Numbered from the stretch's first letter, positions 15,870-26,174 are shown. The stretch: DNA of 64,000 nt from CAVZXS01 sp963779325 (GCA_963779325.1 CAVZXS010000010.1:124001-188000); one strand, 5' to 3'. Notes: generated from the letters alone by a model not told the origin. Program-made: numbers and translations.

Positions 15870-17750
15870 TTATCGTTTTTTTACCTGCTCTTTTATGAAA
15901 ACCCTTACCGGCATAAAAAAATTAGAATGCTGATCAATGGCAGTTTGTAAATCATTTTGCCAAAACTCAATTGTACCTTTTTCCTGTAACTTGCTCAAAT
16001 CTTTTTGCGAGAGCAATATTGTAACATCTAATGTTCTTGTTAATCCGTTCCATTGGCCCGCCATCACATCCATTCCTTTTCGTATTTGCAATTCGGCGCC
16101 GGTAAATGCTAAACGCAGCTTGCAAAAGGCCGCAATATCTTCATTGGTTACCAATTTTTGTTTAGAAAGCAAAGCGCTTTTGTAAGCCAATACTTTTTCC
16201 GCATCGCTTAATTTATTTCTGCCGCCCTGCATAGTAGTTACCAATTTGGCAGCCCCGCTTTCAAATTGGCTGCTGCTGTATACACTCAGCGGCGTTTCGG
16301 CTTTTATTAAATTAGCATCAGCCCCGTTACTGCTCCAGAATTTTACATATACTGTTTGCCTTGCATCTTTCTTTTTATTGTTAATTACAAGATAAGGTGT
16401 GTTGCCTTTCAGCAACTGCTTATTCGTTATTTGTTGTTCCAGTTTATTAATCGTTTGCTGCAGTGTCGTCATTTCATTCTGCAAAAAATCGTTGCCCAAA
16501 ATGGAGAAGGCTGCTGTTTCTTCGCGAAGCAAGTGAACTAATTTATCAACTGTTTCGGCGGCTTCCCGGCTATCAAAACGTCCTACCCCGCCATAGCGGA
16601 GCAATACTGAAAAATCATTCTCTGTGTCATTGTCCTTTCGCAGGTGCAGTGTAGCGCCCTGCTCGTCGGCAATGTGATAAATATCCAGGAAAGATTCTTC
16701 GGAAAGCAGGGGGATGATATTGATAAATTCTTTGAGACGATAATTAATATCAAGCAAATGCCTGTTGACAACCGGAAAACAGTTAGCGCTGACGATTACT
16801 TCTTCCAGTATATCGCCGCCGATATCTTCGGGGAACTGAATACAGACCCAATGAAGCGTTTCGGCCTGCATTTTAGCTAATTCTTTTTCATCAAAAACAT
16901 CCCGAATGATTGCCGGTACGCCGGGTTTGTCGAAACTCTTTGCAGTTTTATTACCCGCATCGGCAAGGGTTATAAAATGATGCAGGTAAGTTTGATGAAT
17001 ATGGTCATCAGATTTTTCGGTAGCGCTTATATCCCTGTTCAGTACGGCATCAATATCAAAATAGTTGGCCGCATTTTTTTTCAACGGATAACCGGCTTCA
17101 TGATTAATTTTCTGCGTGTCGATAACCCATTCAGCCTTTGGCAATTGGTTAAAAAAATGTTTTTTGTGCGATTGATGTATGGGATCAAAATAAAAACGCA
17201 GTCCGTCTAATTTGAGCAACTTGGTTTCTATACCCAACCAAAGATGGTTAGCAGAAAACCCTTTTCCGTCTTTTGTATTTAGGGGTTGCTGATTGGAAAT
17301 GCTTTTATCGGTAAGTATAATTTTATTTCCGGCCGCTTTATATTTTACAGTTGCTTTATGCAACGTAAAAGTTCCCACGGGAGAAAAATAAATATCTTTC
17401 CAAACAGCTTTCTCTTCATCCTGCAAAGGTGCAAACCGTTTGCTGATATAGAATTGATCTTCGGGGCCTGTATGTGCTAAGGGGTCTGCCGGCAATGCGT
17501 AAGCAATGGCATGTGCCGGTAACACACCCGTAAGCGCTTCGGGAGAAAGCAATTGTACCAATCTTTCTAAAACCCTTGACCGGCTGTTTTCTATTTCTCC
17601 GTTTATCTTTTCTAACTCAGCGGCACAGGCTCCCATTAATAAAGCTACCAACGGATCAAAATTGGCCTCCGTATCCGTATCGGGTAATCCCCAAAAACGA
17701 GCCGCTGATTGCATCAACCGGTCTTTTATATGTTGCCTGCTGGTTGTCAT
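15870..17750 (-). CDS. tssF: T6SS baseplate wedge protein TssF
   Basis: 626 residues, close to the usual TssF length. The N-terminus (DRLMQSAARFWGLPDTDTEANFDPLVALLMGA) carries the typical W/FDPLV signature. VLERLVQLLSPEALTGVLPAHAIAYA matches the conserved LP.HA...A region. TssF forms two arms of the baseplate wedge with TssG and TssE. It begins 32 bp downstream of tssE, on the same strand. Confidence 0.92.
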   Translation of the reverse strand: MTTSRQHIKDRLMQSAARFWGLPDTDTEANFDPLVALLMGACAAELEKINGEIENSRSRVLERLVQLLSPEALTGVLPAHAIAYALPADPLAHTGPEDQFYISKRFAPLQDEEKAVWKDIYFSPVGTFTLHKATVKYKAAGNKIILTDKSISNQQPLNTKDGKGFSANHLWLGIETKLLKLDGLRFYFDPIHQSHKKHFFNQLPKAEWVIDTQKINHEAGYPLKKNAANYFDIDAVLNRDISATEKSDDHIHQTYLHHFITLADAGNKTAKSFDKPGVPAIIRDVFDEKELAKMQAETLHWVCIQFPEDIGGDILEEVIVSANCFPVVNRHLLDINYRLKEFINIIPLLSEESFLDIYHIADEQGATLHLRKDNDTENDFSVLLRYGGVGRFDSREAAETVDKLVHLLREETAAFSILGNDFLQNEMTTLQQTINKLEQQITNKQLLKGNTPYLVINNKKKDARQTVYVKFWSSNGADANLIKAETPLSVYSSSQFESGAAKLVTTMQGGRNKLSDAEKVLAYKSALLSKQKLVTNEDIAAFCKLRLAFTGAELQIRKGMDVMAGQWNGLTRTLDVTILLSQKDLSKLQEKGTIEFWQNDLQTAIDQHSNFFMPVRVFIKEQVKKR

Positions 17751-17782
17751 GTTTTAAAAAAAATCAATAAGTTATTATTATT

Positions 17783-18217
17783 TTAATAATAAGATAAAGG
17801 GCCTGTAAAGAATCGGTCGTTATAAACGATGGCTTCTTTTGTAGCAGTAAGCTTGCCGGAAATAGTGACATCCAGCATTTTTTTTACGTGTCTTCCGTTT
17901 ATCTTGGCCGGCAATTCTTCCTGTTTTATAAGTATCTCCACTTTTACACTTTGTATACGCGGTTCATATTTATGCACAGCATGTAAAAGCGATTGCTTTA
18001 TTTGCTCTCTTATTTTATTGTTGGAGGTTACATTGTCAAAATCGTTTTCCCATATCCAGCAACCGTATTCAGCATCATCGGTCATTTCGCCAAATGCGGT
18101 AGTAAGTATAAGATGTATATGCTGATACACCGATTGCTGCAATGAACAACGGGGATGGTCCTGTTTTTGCAAAACCTTATCCAACGAAAGCGGTAAAGAA
18201 AAATACTCTTGCTTCAC
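17783..18217 (-). CDS. tssE: T6SS baseplate protein TssE (gp25-like)
   Basis: 144 residues with GTG start at 18217; no upstream ATG keeps the frame. The GPW/gp25 lysozyme-like fold is visible in TTAFGEMTDDAEYGCWIWENDFDN and IREQIKQSLLHAVHKYEPRIQSVKV, where the E-P-R motif is the classic gp25 signature. TssE sits at the base of the sheath and nucleates polymerisation. It is the first gene of the tssE-F-G-N-K-O run, so the 292 bp before it should hold that operon's promoter; no confident -7 element was found there. Confidence 0.9.
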   Translation of the reverse strand: MKQEYFSLPLSLDKVLQKQDHPRCSLQQSVYQHIHLILTTAFGEMTDDAEYGCWIWENDFDNVTSNNKIREQIKQSLLHAVHKYEPRIQSVKVEILIKQEELPAKINGRHVKKMLDVTISGKLTATKEAIVYNDRFFTGPLSYY

Positions 18218-18509
18218 GACAAAAAATAAGATTTAGGTAAAATGAAGAATCGGCTAAGGAGGGAATAAGCGTTTCAAAAGAATTGTCGTGAAAGCTGCTG
18301 ATTTTAATACTCAGTTCGCCGAATCTTCAGGCCAAGTTACAACATTTGAACAAAATTAAATGAGCCCGGATAATAAACTTTTAATAATTCATTAATTCTC
18401 GGGCATTGGCAGATTTTACTGTTTTGGAAGTTAAACAAAATCAAAGTCCTTTTGTCGTTATCAACAAAAACGCCCCGTTGAACTTACGGTCGTTATTAAA
18501 ACAAGGATA

Positions 18510-19493
18510 CTATATCATGGCTTTTACCTTAGCAACTAAATCAAGTACGCTAATATTATTCATGCACTTAAAATGTCCGCGGGGACATTTATCATATCCA
18601 ATTTTACTGCAAGGCCGGCAGCGGAGTTTTGCAACTTGAAATTTTGCATTCGGAATTTCTTTAATGCCGTAATAGGGTGTCATACCAAATTCAGGTACGG
18701 TATTTCCCCATAATGATATTACCGGTTTTTTATATGCCGCGGCTATATGCATCAGCCCGGTATCATTGGTTACAACCAGTTTTGCTTTACGTACCAGGTC
18801 AGCGCTTTCATTTAAACTAAACTTACCGCAGGCATTATAAATTTTCACTTCGTCAATTGCAGCCACTTCTTTACCGACGGCGGCATCTTCTTTTCCGCCC
18901 AGTAAAATAATCGGGTGATTTAACTGCTTACAAAATTCTTTCAACTTTTCTACGGGGAATTTTTTCGTGGCATGCGCCGCACCTATAACCAACCCTATGT
19001 AACCCGCTTGGTGCGAAACGGGAATATCGCTTCTTTTTGTTTCTTCATTCTGCGCAATAAAATAATCTAACCCCGCGCCGTCATTTTTTACGCCAAAACT
19101 TTCCACCGTTTTTAAATACCTGTCTGCAATGTGCAAATCAGGCATCATATTTATTTTAAGATTGGTATAAATATATTTTTGAATATTGAGTTTGTTGAAT
19201 GAAAAAGATTTTACACCCAATGCTCTTTTTACTTTTAGCGTACGCAGGTTATGATGCAGGTCAATTACATAATCATATTCTTCCAATTTCAATTCATGAA
19301 TCATGAGTTCTTCGCTGTGGGCCAGCACATGTATTTTATCTATGTAGGGGTTGTGTTCTACCACGGAGCGAAAAGCATCTTTTACCAAAAAATGTATTTC
19401 AGCATCCGGCACTTGTTTTTTTAAACAACGGATGACGGGTGTGGTGAGGACAATGTCGCCGATGGAAGAGAATCTTATTACCAGGAATTTCAT
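18510..19493 (-). CDS. Glycosyltransferase family 9 protein (LPS heptosyltransferase-like)
   Basis: 327 residues starting MKFLVIRFSSIGDIVLTTPVIRCL, the hallmark N-terminus of ADP-heptose:LPS heptosyltransferases. The donor-binding half contains IGLVIGAAHATKKFPVEKLKEF, PIILLGGKEDA and LVVTNDTGLMHIAAAYKKPVISLWGNT. The last of these is the D-T-G-x-M-H-I-A-A block conserved in GT9. The role is probably sugar transfer during LPS core or related glycolipid assembly at the inner membrane. The C-terminal cluster of Cys (CRPCSKIGYDKCPRGHFKCM) is unusual among classic WaaC/F and might bind metal. It is not part of the T6SS. Confidence 0.88.
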   Translation of the reverse strand: MKFLVIRFSSIGDIVLTTPVIRCLKKQVPDAEIHFLVKDAFRSVVEHNPYIDKIHVLAHSEELMIHELKLEEYDYVIDLHHNLRTLKVKRALGVKSFSFNKLNIQKYIYTNLKINMMPDLHIADRYLKTVESFGVKNDGAGLDYFIAQNEETKRSDIPVSHQAGYIGLVIGAAHATKKFPVEKLKEFCKQLNHPIILLGGKEDAAVGKEVAAIDEVKIYNACGKFSLNESADLVRKAKLVVTNDTGLMHIAAAYKKPVISLWGNTVPEFGMTPYYGIKEIPNAKFQVAKLRCRPCSKIGYDKCPRGHFKCMNNISVLDLVAKVKAMI

Positions 19494-19551
19494 AATATGA
19501 ATTTCAGGAATAGAAACGAATTAATACAGATTATAGTATTGAACCGAATGC

Positions 19552-20805
19552 TTAATGCTCCGTAAAATTGAGATCTTTATTAAATGTCTCCTTTGTAAGA
19601 ATGGCAGCAACAACCGTGATGCACATAATAATAATGGCTGCGATAATACCGCCGTTTACATAACCCACACCCTCTATATTTCGTAACCATTTAAAAAGAG
19701 GCAGTATGAAAATGGCTAATAAACCGCGAACCATATTGGGTATGGTAGTGGCCGCTGTAGCACGCAGGTTGGTACCAAACTGTTCTGCACCCATCGTTAC
19801 AAATATGGCCCAAAAGCCCGTACCGAAGCCCAGGCCTGCGCAAACCCAATACAAAGAACTTGCGGTTCCGTTGCGCAGCACGGTAAAAAATAAAATTATA
19901 AACAGTGTTGTTATTCCGTAAAACAAAAACAGTGCTTTTTTTCTGCTCCTTAGCCATTGGCTTACAAAACCAATTAATATATCGCCGATTGAGATAGCCG
20001 CATAAGCATACATAATGGCTTTACCGGGATCAATCGGTTCTGTAATACCCATTTGTTTACCAAAATCACCGGAAAAACTTACCAATACGCCAATAACGAA
20101 CCAGGTTGGTAAACCAATCAGTATTCCAAGTAAATATTTTTTAAATCTGTCGGCATTATTAAACAACATAAAAATATTGCCGCGTTGTACATTGAGTTTT
20201 TTTGTTTCATGAAACATACCTGATTCAAAAACAGAAATACGAAGTATTAATAGCAATAATCCAAGACCGCCACCGATAAAATAGCAGGTACGCCAGTCAA
20301 AATTTTCTTTCATTATAAAAGCGACCACTGCACCCGTTAATCCAATGCCCGCTACTAAAGATGTGGCGATACCTCGCTTCTCTTTTGGAGTGAGTTCCGA
20401 CACCAATGTTATACCTGCACCTAACTCACCCGCCAAACCAAGCCCCGCAATGAAACGGATAAGTTTATATTGATCGGCAGTCTCTACAAATCCATTGGCG
20501 ATATTAGCAAGAGAATATAAAACAATAGAACCAAAAAGCACACTCAGTCTACCTTTTTTATCACCCATAATACCCCAAATAATTCCGCCGATCAGCAATC
20601 CAAACATTTGCCATTGAATAATACTTTCACCTTCGGTTAAAATTTGCTCTTCATTTAAACCGATGGAGCGTAAACTGGGTACACGAATAATGCTGAACAG
20701 CAACAAATCATATATATCGACAAAATAGCCCAAGGCTGCTACAATAACGGCAATACTGAAAATGCCTTTCTGCTTATCGGTAGCTAAAGAATGTTGCGAC
20801 TTCAT
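19552..20805 (-). CDS. MFS transporter (metabolite:H+ symporter type)
   Basis: 417 residues with about 12 hydrophobic segments. MFS loop motifs are present after TM2 (GIMGDKKGRLSVLFGS, the G-x-x-x-D-x-x-G-R-R type) and in RFIAGLGLAGELGAGITLVSEL plus PKEKRGIATSLV, characteristic of the metabolite:H+ symporter/sugar porter branch. Substrate is unknown. ATG at 20805 is 3 bp after the DedA stop, so the two are co-transcribed. Confidence 0.87.
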   Translation of the reverse strand: MKSQHSLATDKQKGIFSIAVIVAALGYFVDIYDLLLFSIIRVPSLRSIGLNEEQILTEGESIIQWQMFGLLIGGIIWGIMGDKKGRLSVLFGSIVLYSLANIANGFVETADQYKLIRFIAGLGLAGELGAGITLVSELTPKEKRGIATSLVAGIGLTGAVVAFIMKENFDWRTCYFIGGGLGLLLLILRISVFESGMFHETKKLNVQRGNIFMLFNNADRFKKYLLGILIGLPTWFVIGVLVSFSGDFGKQMGITEPIDPGKAIMYAYAAISIGDILIGFVSQWLRSRKKALFLFYGITTLFIILFFTVLRNGTASSLYWVCAGLGFGTGFWAIFVTMGAEQFGTNLRATAATTIPNMVRGLLAIFILPLFKWLRNIEGVGYVNGGIIAAIIIMCITVVAAILTKETFNKDLNFTEH

Positions 20806-20808
20806 AGT

Positions 20809-21555
20809 TTAATTAAGAATTGGAATCGGTTGTTGAAGCGGAGTAGATTTTTTTCTTCCTGAAATTAATTTTATTATTATCGGTGCGGTGGTAACCAATA
20901 CTATACCCAACACAATTATTTCCAGGTGTTCTTTCAAATCAAATCCAAACCGGCTCAATATCCATTTTTGCAAAAAATGACCCGCCATAATCATAGAAAA
21001 AACCCAGGCGATACAACCGACGATATTATAAAAAGAAAATTTAGCTTTACTCATACCCACAATACCCGCCACTATGGGAGCAAATGTGCGTATGATAGGA
21101 ATAAATCTTGCTATGATGATAGCGCCTCCCCCGTTTTTATCATAAAATTCTTTGGCCTGTAATAAATAACGCTTTTTAAACAGCCATGTATCTTTTCGCT
21201 GAAATAAAAACGGTCCGCTTTTTTTGCCAAACCAATAACCCACAAAATTACCGATGATACCGGCAACGGTAATTAACGCGATTAGCACAAACAGATCGAA
21301 CCACTCGTTGCGTATATTGCCCATACCAATCAATTTTAAAAACTGGTAGGCCAAACCCGGGTCATGTTTCACATCATCCATTTCATGCGCATAAATACCC
21401 GCTACAAAAAGCAACGAATCGCCGGGCAGAAAGAAGCCGGCGAACAAACCCGTTTCGGCGAATACAACGAACAGTAATAACCATAAACCGCCGTTTTCAA
21501 TATACCATTGCGGTTGTAAAAGATTGGACCAATGAAATACATCAAGTAAAAACAT
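20809..21555 (-). CDS. DedA family membrane protein
   Basis: 248 residues of the DedA/SNARE-associated superfamily. Conserved segments are FAETGLFAGFFLPGDSLLFVAG (the F/E...G...PGD motif), GNFVGYWFGKKSG and the cytoplasmic ARFIPIIRTFAPIVAGIVGMSK motif with the key Arg residues. DedA proteins act in undecaprenyl-phosphate and phospholipid recycling and membrane potential upkeep. It is followed after 3 bp by the MFS gene. Confidence 0.92.
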   Translation of the reverse strand: MFLLDVFHWSNLLQPQWYIENGGLWLLLFVVFAETGLFAGFFLPGDSLLFVAGIYAHEMDDVKHDPGLAYQFLKLIGMGNIRNEWFDLFVLIALITVAGIIGNFVGYWFGKKSGPFLFQRKDTWLFKKRYLLQAKEFYDKNGGGAIIIARFIPIIRTFAPIVAGIVGMSKAKFSFYNIVGCIAWVFSMIMAGHFLQKWILSRFGFDLKEHLEIIVLGIVLVTTAPIIIKLISGRKKSTPLQQPIPILN

Positions 21556-21660
21556 AACTAAATTCCTCTATCCTGTTACGGATTTTTAGAAGCTCTTCTT
21601 TATTAAAAAATTTCTTGTCTTATCTAAAATATTTTGCGTGCAAATTTCGACTTTTTACTT

Positions 21661-23167
21661 TTAACTTTCTAATTCCAACTCTCCTTCCCACTTGCTTACC
21701 ACACTTGTTGCCAATGCATTGCCCACTACATTGGTAGCGCTGCGAAACATATCGCAAAAATGATCAATGGGTAAAATAAGCGCCACACCCTCGGGCGGAA
21801 TTTTAAACATAGCGCAGGTAGCTAATATTACTACCAATGAAGCCCGGGGCACACCGGCAATTCCTTTACTGGTCAGCATTAATACCAATAACATCGTAAT
21901 CTGCGTGGGAAAATCGAGCGGCACTTTGTATGCCTGCGCAATAGCCAAGCTTGCAAAAGTCATATACATCATGCTGCCGTCTAAGTTAAAAGAATAACCA
22001 AGCGGCAAAACGAATGAAACAATTTTATCCTTGCATCCGAATCGTTCCAATTCTTCCGTCAGTTTAGGAAATACCGCTTCGCTGCTGGTAGTACTGAATG
22101 CAATTAATAAAGGATTGCTGATTCGCCGAAGCAATGCCGGCATACGATTTTTTAAAATCAGGAAACCAACACCTATTAAAAGTATCCACAGCACAGCTAT
22201 GCCAATAAGGAAATAAGCAAAATAAATAATATAGAAACTAAAAATACTTAAACCTTTAGCAGCTACTACCGCACACAAAGCGCCGAATACACCCAGCGGT
22301 GCAAAGTTCATTACATAACCCACCATTTTTAAAATAATATGCGAAGCGGTGTCCAATGCTTTTACAACCGGTTTTGCTTTATCGCCCATAGCGGCGGCGG
22401 CCACGCCAAAGAAAATAGAAAAGATTACGATTTGTAAAATTTCATTGGTGGCCATGGCCTCTACAAAACTTTTAGGAATGATATGCTCAACAAATTTTTG
22501 AATAGAAAATTCCTGTGTCTTGCCCATCAAATCACTTAAGCCCTGTGTATCGGCTTGGGAAAGATCAATGTATTTTCCGGGTTGCAATAAATTCACCAGC
22601 ACCATACCAATTAATAATGAAGCAAGCGATGCGGTGATAAACCATAACATGGCTTTACCGCCTACCCTGACCTACCGATTTTAAATCGCCCAGTTTGGCG
22701 ATACCCACTACCAGTGTGCAAAAAACCAGCGGGGCAATAATCATTTGCACCAGGCGAATAAAGATGGTGCTTAAGAGTTTCAGGTAATCGGCAAATGATT
22801 TTAAATTAGTTATAATTGCGCCCCCTTTTGCCGGTCCGATAGTTATTCCGTTAAAGGTTTGACTTTTAGCGGAATTCATTATTGCAGGAGTAAAAATTTT
22901 TTCTCTATTTGAAACTGCAATGACGATTGATTTATCAATACTGTCAACAGTTTTTCGGTAAATTCCTGAATCCTTTACCACTAAAATTCGCTGCCACTGA
23001 TTTTCGCCGTCAATTCTAATTTGAATCGAATCATTACCGACGAAATCTTTATTGGGAGTGTAGGAGATGTTGTGACCCTTACCAAATTGATTCACCAAGT
23101 AGCCGACCAAAATACCCAATATCATGGCTACCAATATATATATGGTAAGATTGCTTCTTTTTTTCAT
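21661..23167 (-). pseudogene. Dicarboxylate/glutamate:cation symporter with a frameshift and an extra domain
   Basis: Two adjoining frames (22655-23167 and 21661-22650) together encode one DAACS-family transporter. The break is at about 22668-22675: reading GGT CGG GTA GGC GGT AAA would restore VGRVGGK, but the sequence has one extra A, giving QGRR-stop. The second half keeps STTSSEAVFPKL and GYSFNLDGSMMYM, the serine-rich and Na+/substrate motifs. Between TM1 (about 8-26) and TM2 there is an insert of roughly 85 residues (about 30-115) with YTPNKDFVGNDSIQIRID, resembling bacterial Ig/cadherin-like strands, which would face the periplasm. One base may be a sequencing error, in which case the gene is intact. 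Confidence 0.85.
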
Positions 23168-23341
23168 GCGCTGCTATTTTGATAAGGGTTAAAGAAGGCC
23201 GAAAATCGGGAAAATATCAATCACCTGTGCATTTAGCCCCTAAAAACTATATATAAGGTAAAAGATTTGGCTTTTGTTATAGAAATATTCTTTACTTTGG
23301 AAATTCTATTTAAACCAATTCTAAAACTACAACTATCATTT

Positions 23342-25023
23342 ATGAGTTTATTTGTCAGAAAACCAATGGCTTCTTTAATGAATGAAGCCGCTGAAACCGG
23401 CGAGCATACATTGAAAAGAACGCTGGGTGCCGGCGGTTTAATTGCTCTCGGTATCGGAGCCATTATCGGTGCAGGTTTATTTTCTATTACCGGTATGGCG
23501 GCGGCCAATCATGCCGGCCCGGCCATTACCATTTCATTTGTTGTTGCCGGCCTTGGATGTTTATTTGCCGGGTTTTGTTATGCAGAGTTTGCTTCTATGA
23601 TTCCAGTTGCAGGCAGTGCATATACTTACAGTTATGCAACTATGGGCGAATTTATTGCCTGGATCATTGGTTGGGACCTTGTACTTGAATATGCAGTAGG
23701 TGCCGCCACTGTAGGTATAAGTTGGAGTCGTATACTTGGTAAAATTTCTTGAAGGCTTTAATGTTCATCTTACCGAACGAGTTAACAGTGGGCCCGTGGG
23801 ATGGAGGTATAATTAACCTTCCTGCTGTATTTATTATTGTGTTGATGAGTCTGTTCTTAATGAAAGGAACAAAAGAAAGCGCTTCCGTAAATGGAATTAT
23901 AGTTACTTTAAAAGTTACCGTAGTGCTTACTCTTTATAATATTAGGATGGCGATATATTAACACAAGCAATTATACTCCTTACCTGATTCCTTCAACTGA
24001 ACCCGGACATGAAGGTTTCTTCAATAATGGATGGGGTGGTATTATACGGGCTGCTGCTATTGTATTTCTTTGCCTATATAGGTTTGATGCAGTGAGTACT
24101 GCGGCACAGGAAACAAAAAATCCAAAACGAGATATGCCGATAGGTATCTTAGGCTCACTGGCAATTTGTACAATACTTTATATCTTCTTTTTGCGCATGT
24201 AATGACCGGTGTTACCAGCTATAAAACATTTTTAGGTACTGATAGGTAAAGATGGTATTGCTCCTGTTGCTGTGGCTATTGATCATATGGGAGCACTACA
24301 GATGCTGCGGGTGTTATCAAACCTGATTATCCTTGGTTGAACAGGGCCATTCTTGTTGCTATTCTTGCAGGTTATGCATCGGTAATATTAGTGATGCTGA
24401 TGGGACAGAGTCGTGTTTTCTTCAGTATGAGTAAGGACGGATTGATTCCAAAAATATTCTCTGCCGTAAATCCAAAAACACAAACACCTGCTAAAAGCAA
24501 TTTATTATTTATGCTTTTTGTCAGCCTGTTTGCCGCATTCGTACCTGCAAGAGTAGTAGGAGAAATGACAAGTATCGGAACATTGTTCGCCTTTATACTT
24601 GTTTGTATTGGGGTATGGGTAATGCGTAATAAAATGCCTGATTTACCAAGAGCATTTAAAACTCCGTTGGTTCCGTTGGTTCCTATTCTCGGTATAGCTG
24701 TTTGTTTGTTTATGATGGTGTTTCTGCCAATGGATACCTGGATTCGTTTATTGGTTTGGATGTTGATCGGCCTTGATATTTATCTTGTATACGGCGCCAA
24801 GAACAGTCATTTAGGAAATGGTACCGATAACAGGAAAGGCATGAAGATTGCCCGCTATACAGGATTGGCACTTGCGGGTTTATTAGTCATCGCAGGTTTG
24901 TTGCACCAATACACAGTTGGTTTTGATGCTGACAGAACCTTGCTGTATATCTCTATCGCTTTCGCAGTAGTACATTTAGGTGTATTTGGCAGAAAATTGG
25001 GTAGAAAAGAATCACTTGATTAA
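23342..25023 (+). pseudogene. APC-family amino-acid permease broken by multiple frameshifts
   Basis: Start ATG 23342 (MSLFVRKPMASLMNEAAETG). The N-terminus (GGLIALGIGAIIGAGLFSITGMAA) and the C-terminal frame (24337-25023) are typical of cationic amino-acid transporters (CAT/YfnA type, 12+ helices). The middle can be read only by switching frame at about 23745, 23770, 23932, 24065 with compensation at 24083, 24192, 24246 and 24300. Reconstructed pieces (KFLEGFNVHLPNEL, FIILGWRYINTSNYTPYLIP, GFDAVSTAAQETKNPKRDMPIG, HVMTGVTSYKTFLGTDGKDG) match the family well. So the changes are isolated one-base indels, dense within 600 bp, and not long divergence. Either a very recent pseudogene or a poorly sequenced patch. 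Confidence 0.85.
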
Positions 25024-25043
25024 TAAATTTAATTTTATAAGTA

Positions 25044-25076
25044 AAGCCCTGCTCTGAAACGGCAGGGCTTTTTATT
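25044..25076 (+). terminator. Terminator after the permease
   Basis: Perfect 9-bp stem AAGCCCTGC/GCAGGGCTT with a 9-nt loop, followed by a T-rich run. Confidence 0.9.
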
Positions 25077-25105
25077 TTCCCCTATCTTGCAAATAAAATA
25101 ATCAA

Positions 25106-25759
25106 ATGAAGAAGATTTTAATCACCCTGTTTTTTGCAGCCGGCGTATTGAGTGCAAATGCACAAACAAAAACCACTAAAGATTTATTATTAGACACCAT
25201 ATGCACCTGCATAAATAATAAGAAAGCTGATTTTGATAAAATGACGCAAAAGCAAATGGAAACTGCTATTACTCAATGTATGATGTCGGACGGGCTGGAG
25301 TTGATGATGAAATACGCCGAAGAAAGCGGTGTAGAAATGACAGATCAGGCAGGTATGAAAAAAATAGGTGTAACCATCGGTACCGAATTGGTAAAAAAAT
25401 GTCCCGCCTTTATGGAGATGGCGATGCGGGCGGGCGAAAACAGCGGTGCAAAATCCGAAGTGCAGATTGCTCCTCCCCGTATGGCCAAAGAGTACAATGC
25501 CGAAGACATGATGGAAGGAACCGTCACTGCGGTAAATACAGCTGTCTTCCCCGCTACCATTCAATTGAAATTAAAAAATGGAGCGGTAAAAAAATTTTAT
25601 ATCGTTTCAGAATACCAAACAAGCGATGAAAAATATTTAAACCCGCTTTTATTAAAAGGAAAGAAAGTTTCAGCCGGCGCGGCTCCCAATACTATTTTTA
25701 TTCCTGCCAAAAAGAAATTTGAGCAAGTAGATGTGGTAGAAATAATTGTGGTGCAATAA
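25106..25759 (+). CDS. Secreted protein of unknown function
   Basis: 217 residues. A Sec signal peptide (MKKILITLFFAAGVLSANAQ) is followed by a helical domain (about 25-110) with four Cys (CTC, CMM, CPAF) that could form disulfides, then a beta-rich C-terminal half (about 125-217). The family is not recognised. It has its own terminators on both sides, so it is monocistronic. ATG at 25106 follows a TATCTTG that could serve as a -7 element. Confidence 0.75.
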   Translation: MKKILITLFFAAGVLSANAQTKTTKDLLLDTICTCINNKKADFDKMTQKQMETAITQCMMSDGLELMMKYAEESGVEMTDQAGMKKIGVTIGTELVKKCPAFMEMAMRAGENSGAKSEVQIAPPRMAKEYNAEDMMEGTVTAVNTAVFPATIQLKLKNGAVKKFYIVSEYQTSDEKYLNPLLLKGKKVSAGAAPNTIFIPAKKKFEQVDVVEIIVVQ

Positions 25760-25768
25760 TTTTTACAG

Positions 25769-25796
25769 ACCCTGCAGATAGCGGGGTTTTTGTTTT
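25769..25796 (+). terminator. Terminator after 25106-25759
   Basis: 7-bp stem ACCCTGC/GCGGGGT with one G-T pair and a 5-nt loop, followed by TTTTTGTTTT. Confidence 0.8.
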
Positions 25797-25813
25797 AAAA
25801 ATCAGTTTACAAT

Positions 25814-26068
25814 ATGAGTGAAGAAATACAGGGAACAATAATTTTTCACGCCTGCCAGCTTATGATAATAATAATCATGGGTTACAAAAGGAAAATCAGT
25901 ATTGCATATCACCTTATAATATTCTTTCTATACACAGGGTTATTTTACTATCTGATATTCTTTAAAGGTGATGGAGGTTCTGCATTTTATTGGTTATTTC
26001 TTCTTTGGATTACAACCCTTATTCATCTGATATACTTGTTATATAAAATATTCTATCGTAAGGCATAG
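25814..26068 (+). CDS. Small membrane protein of unknown function
   Basis: 84 residues with three likely membrane helices (about 7-22, 30-50, 56-78) and short polar loops. It has no recognised family. ATG 25814 lies 55 bp downstream of the previous gene but behind its terminator. Length and hydrophobicity make it a plausible real gene, though nothing else supports it. Confidence 0.5.
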   Translation: MSEEIQGTIIFHACQLMIIIIMGYKRKISIAYHLIIFFLYTGLFYYLIFFKGDGGSAFYWLFLLWITTLIHLIYLLYKIFYRKA

Positions 26069-26174
26069 GAAGTCTTTCCCCTTCCCTAAATTTGCAGCCC
26101 GGGCGTCATCATAGCAGCCAACGATTTATGGATAGCTGCGAAAGAACAGCTTTCAGTGTTCATGATAATGACGG

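Noticed and set aside
18406..18639. Plus-strand frame of 77 codons overlapping the start region of tssE operon and GT9 end
   Set aside because: It overlaps the well-supported GT9 gene on the other strand and shows no protein-like pattern or start context.
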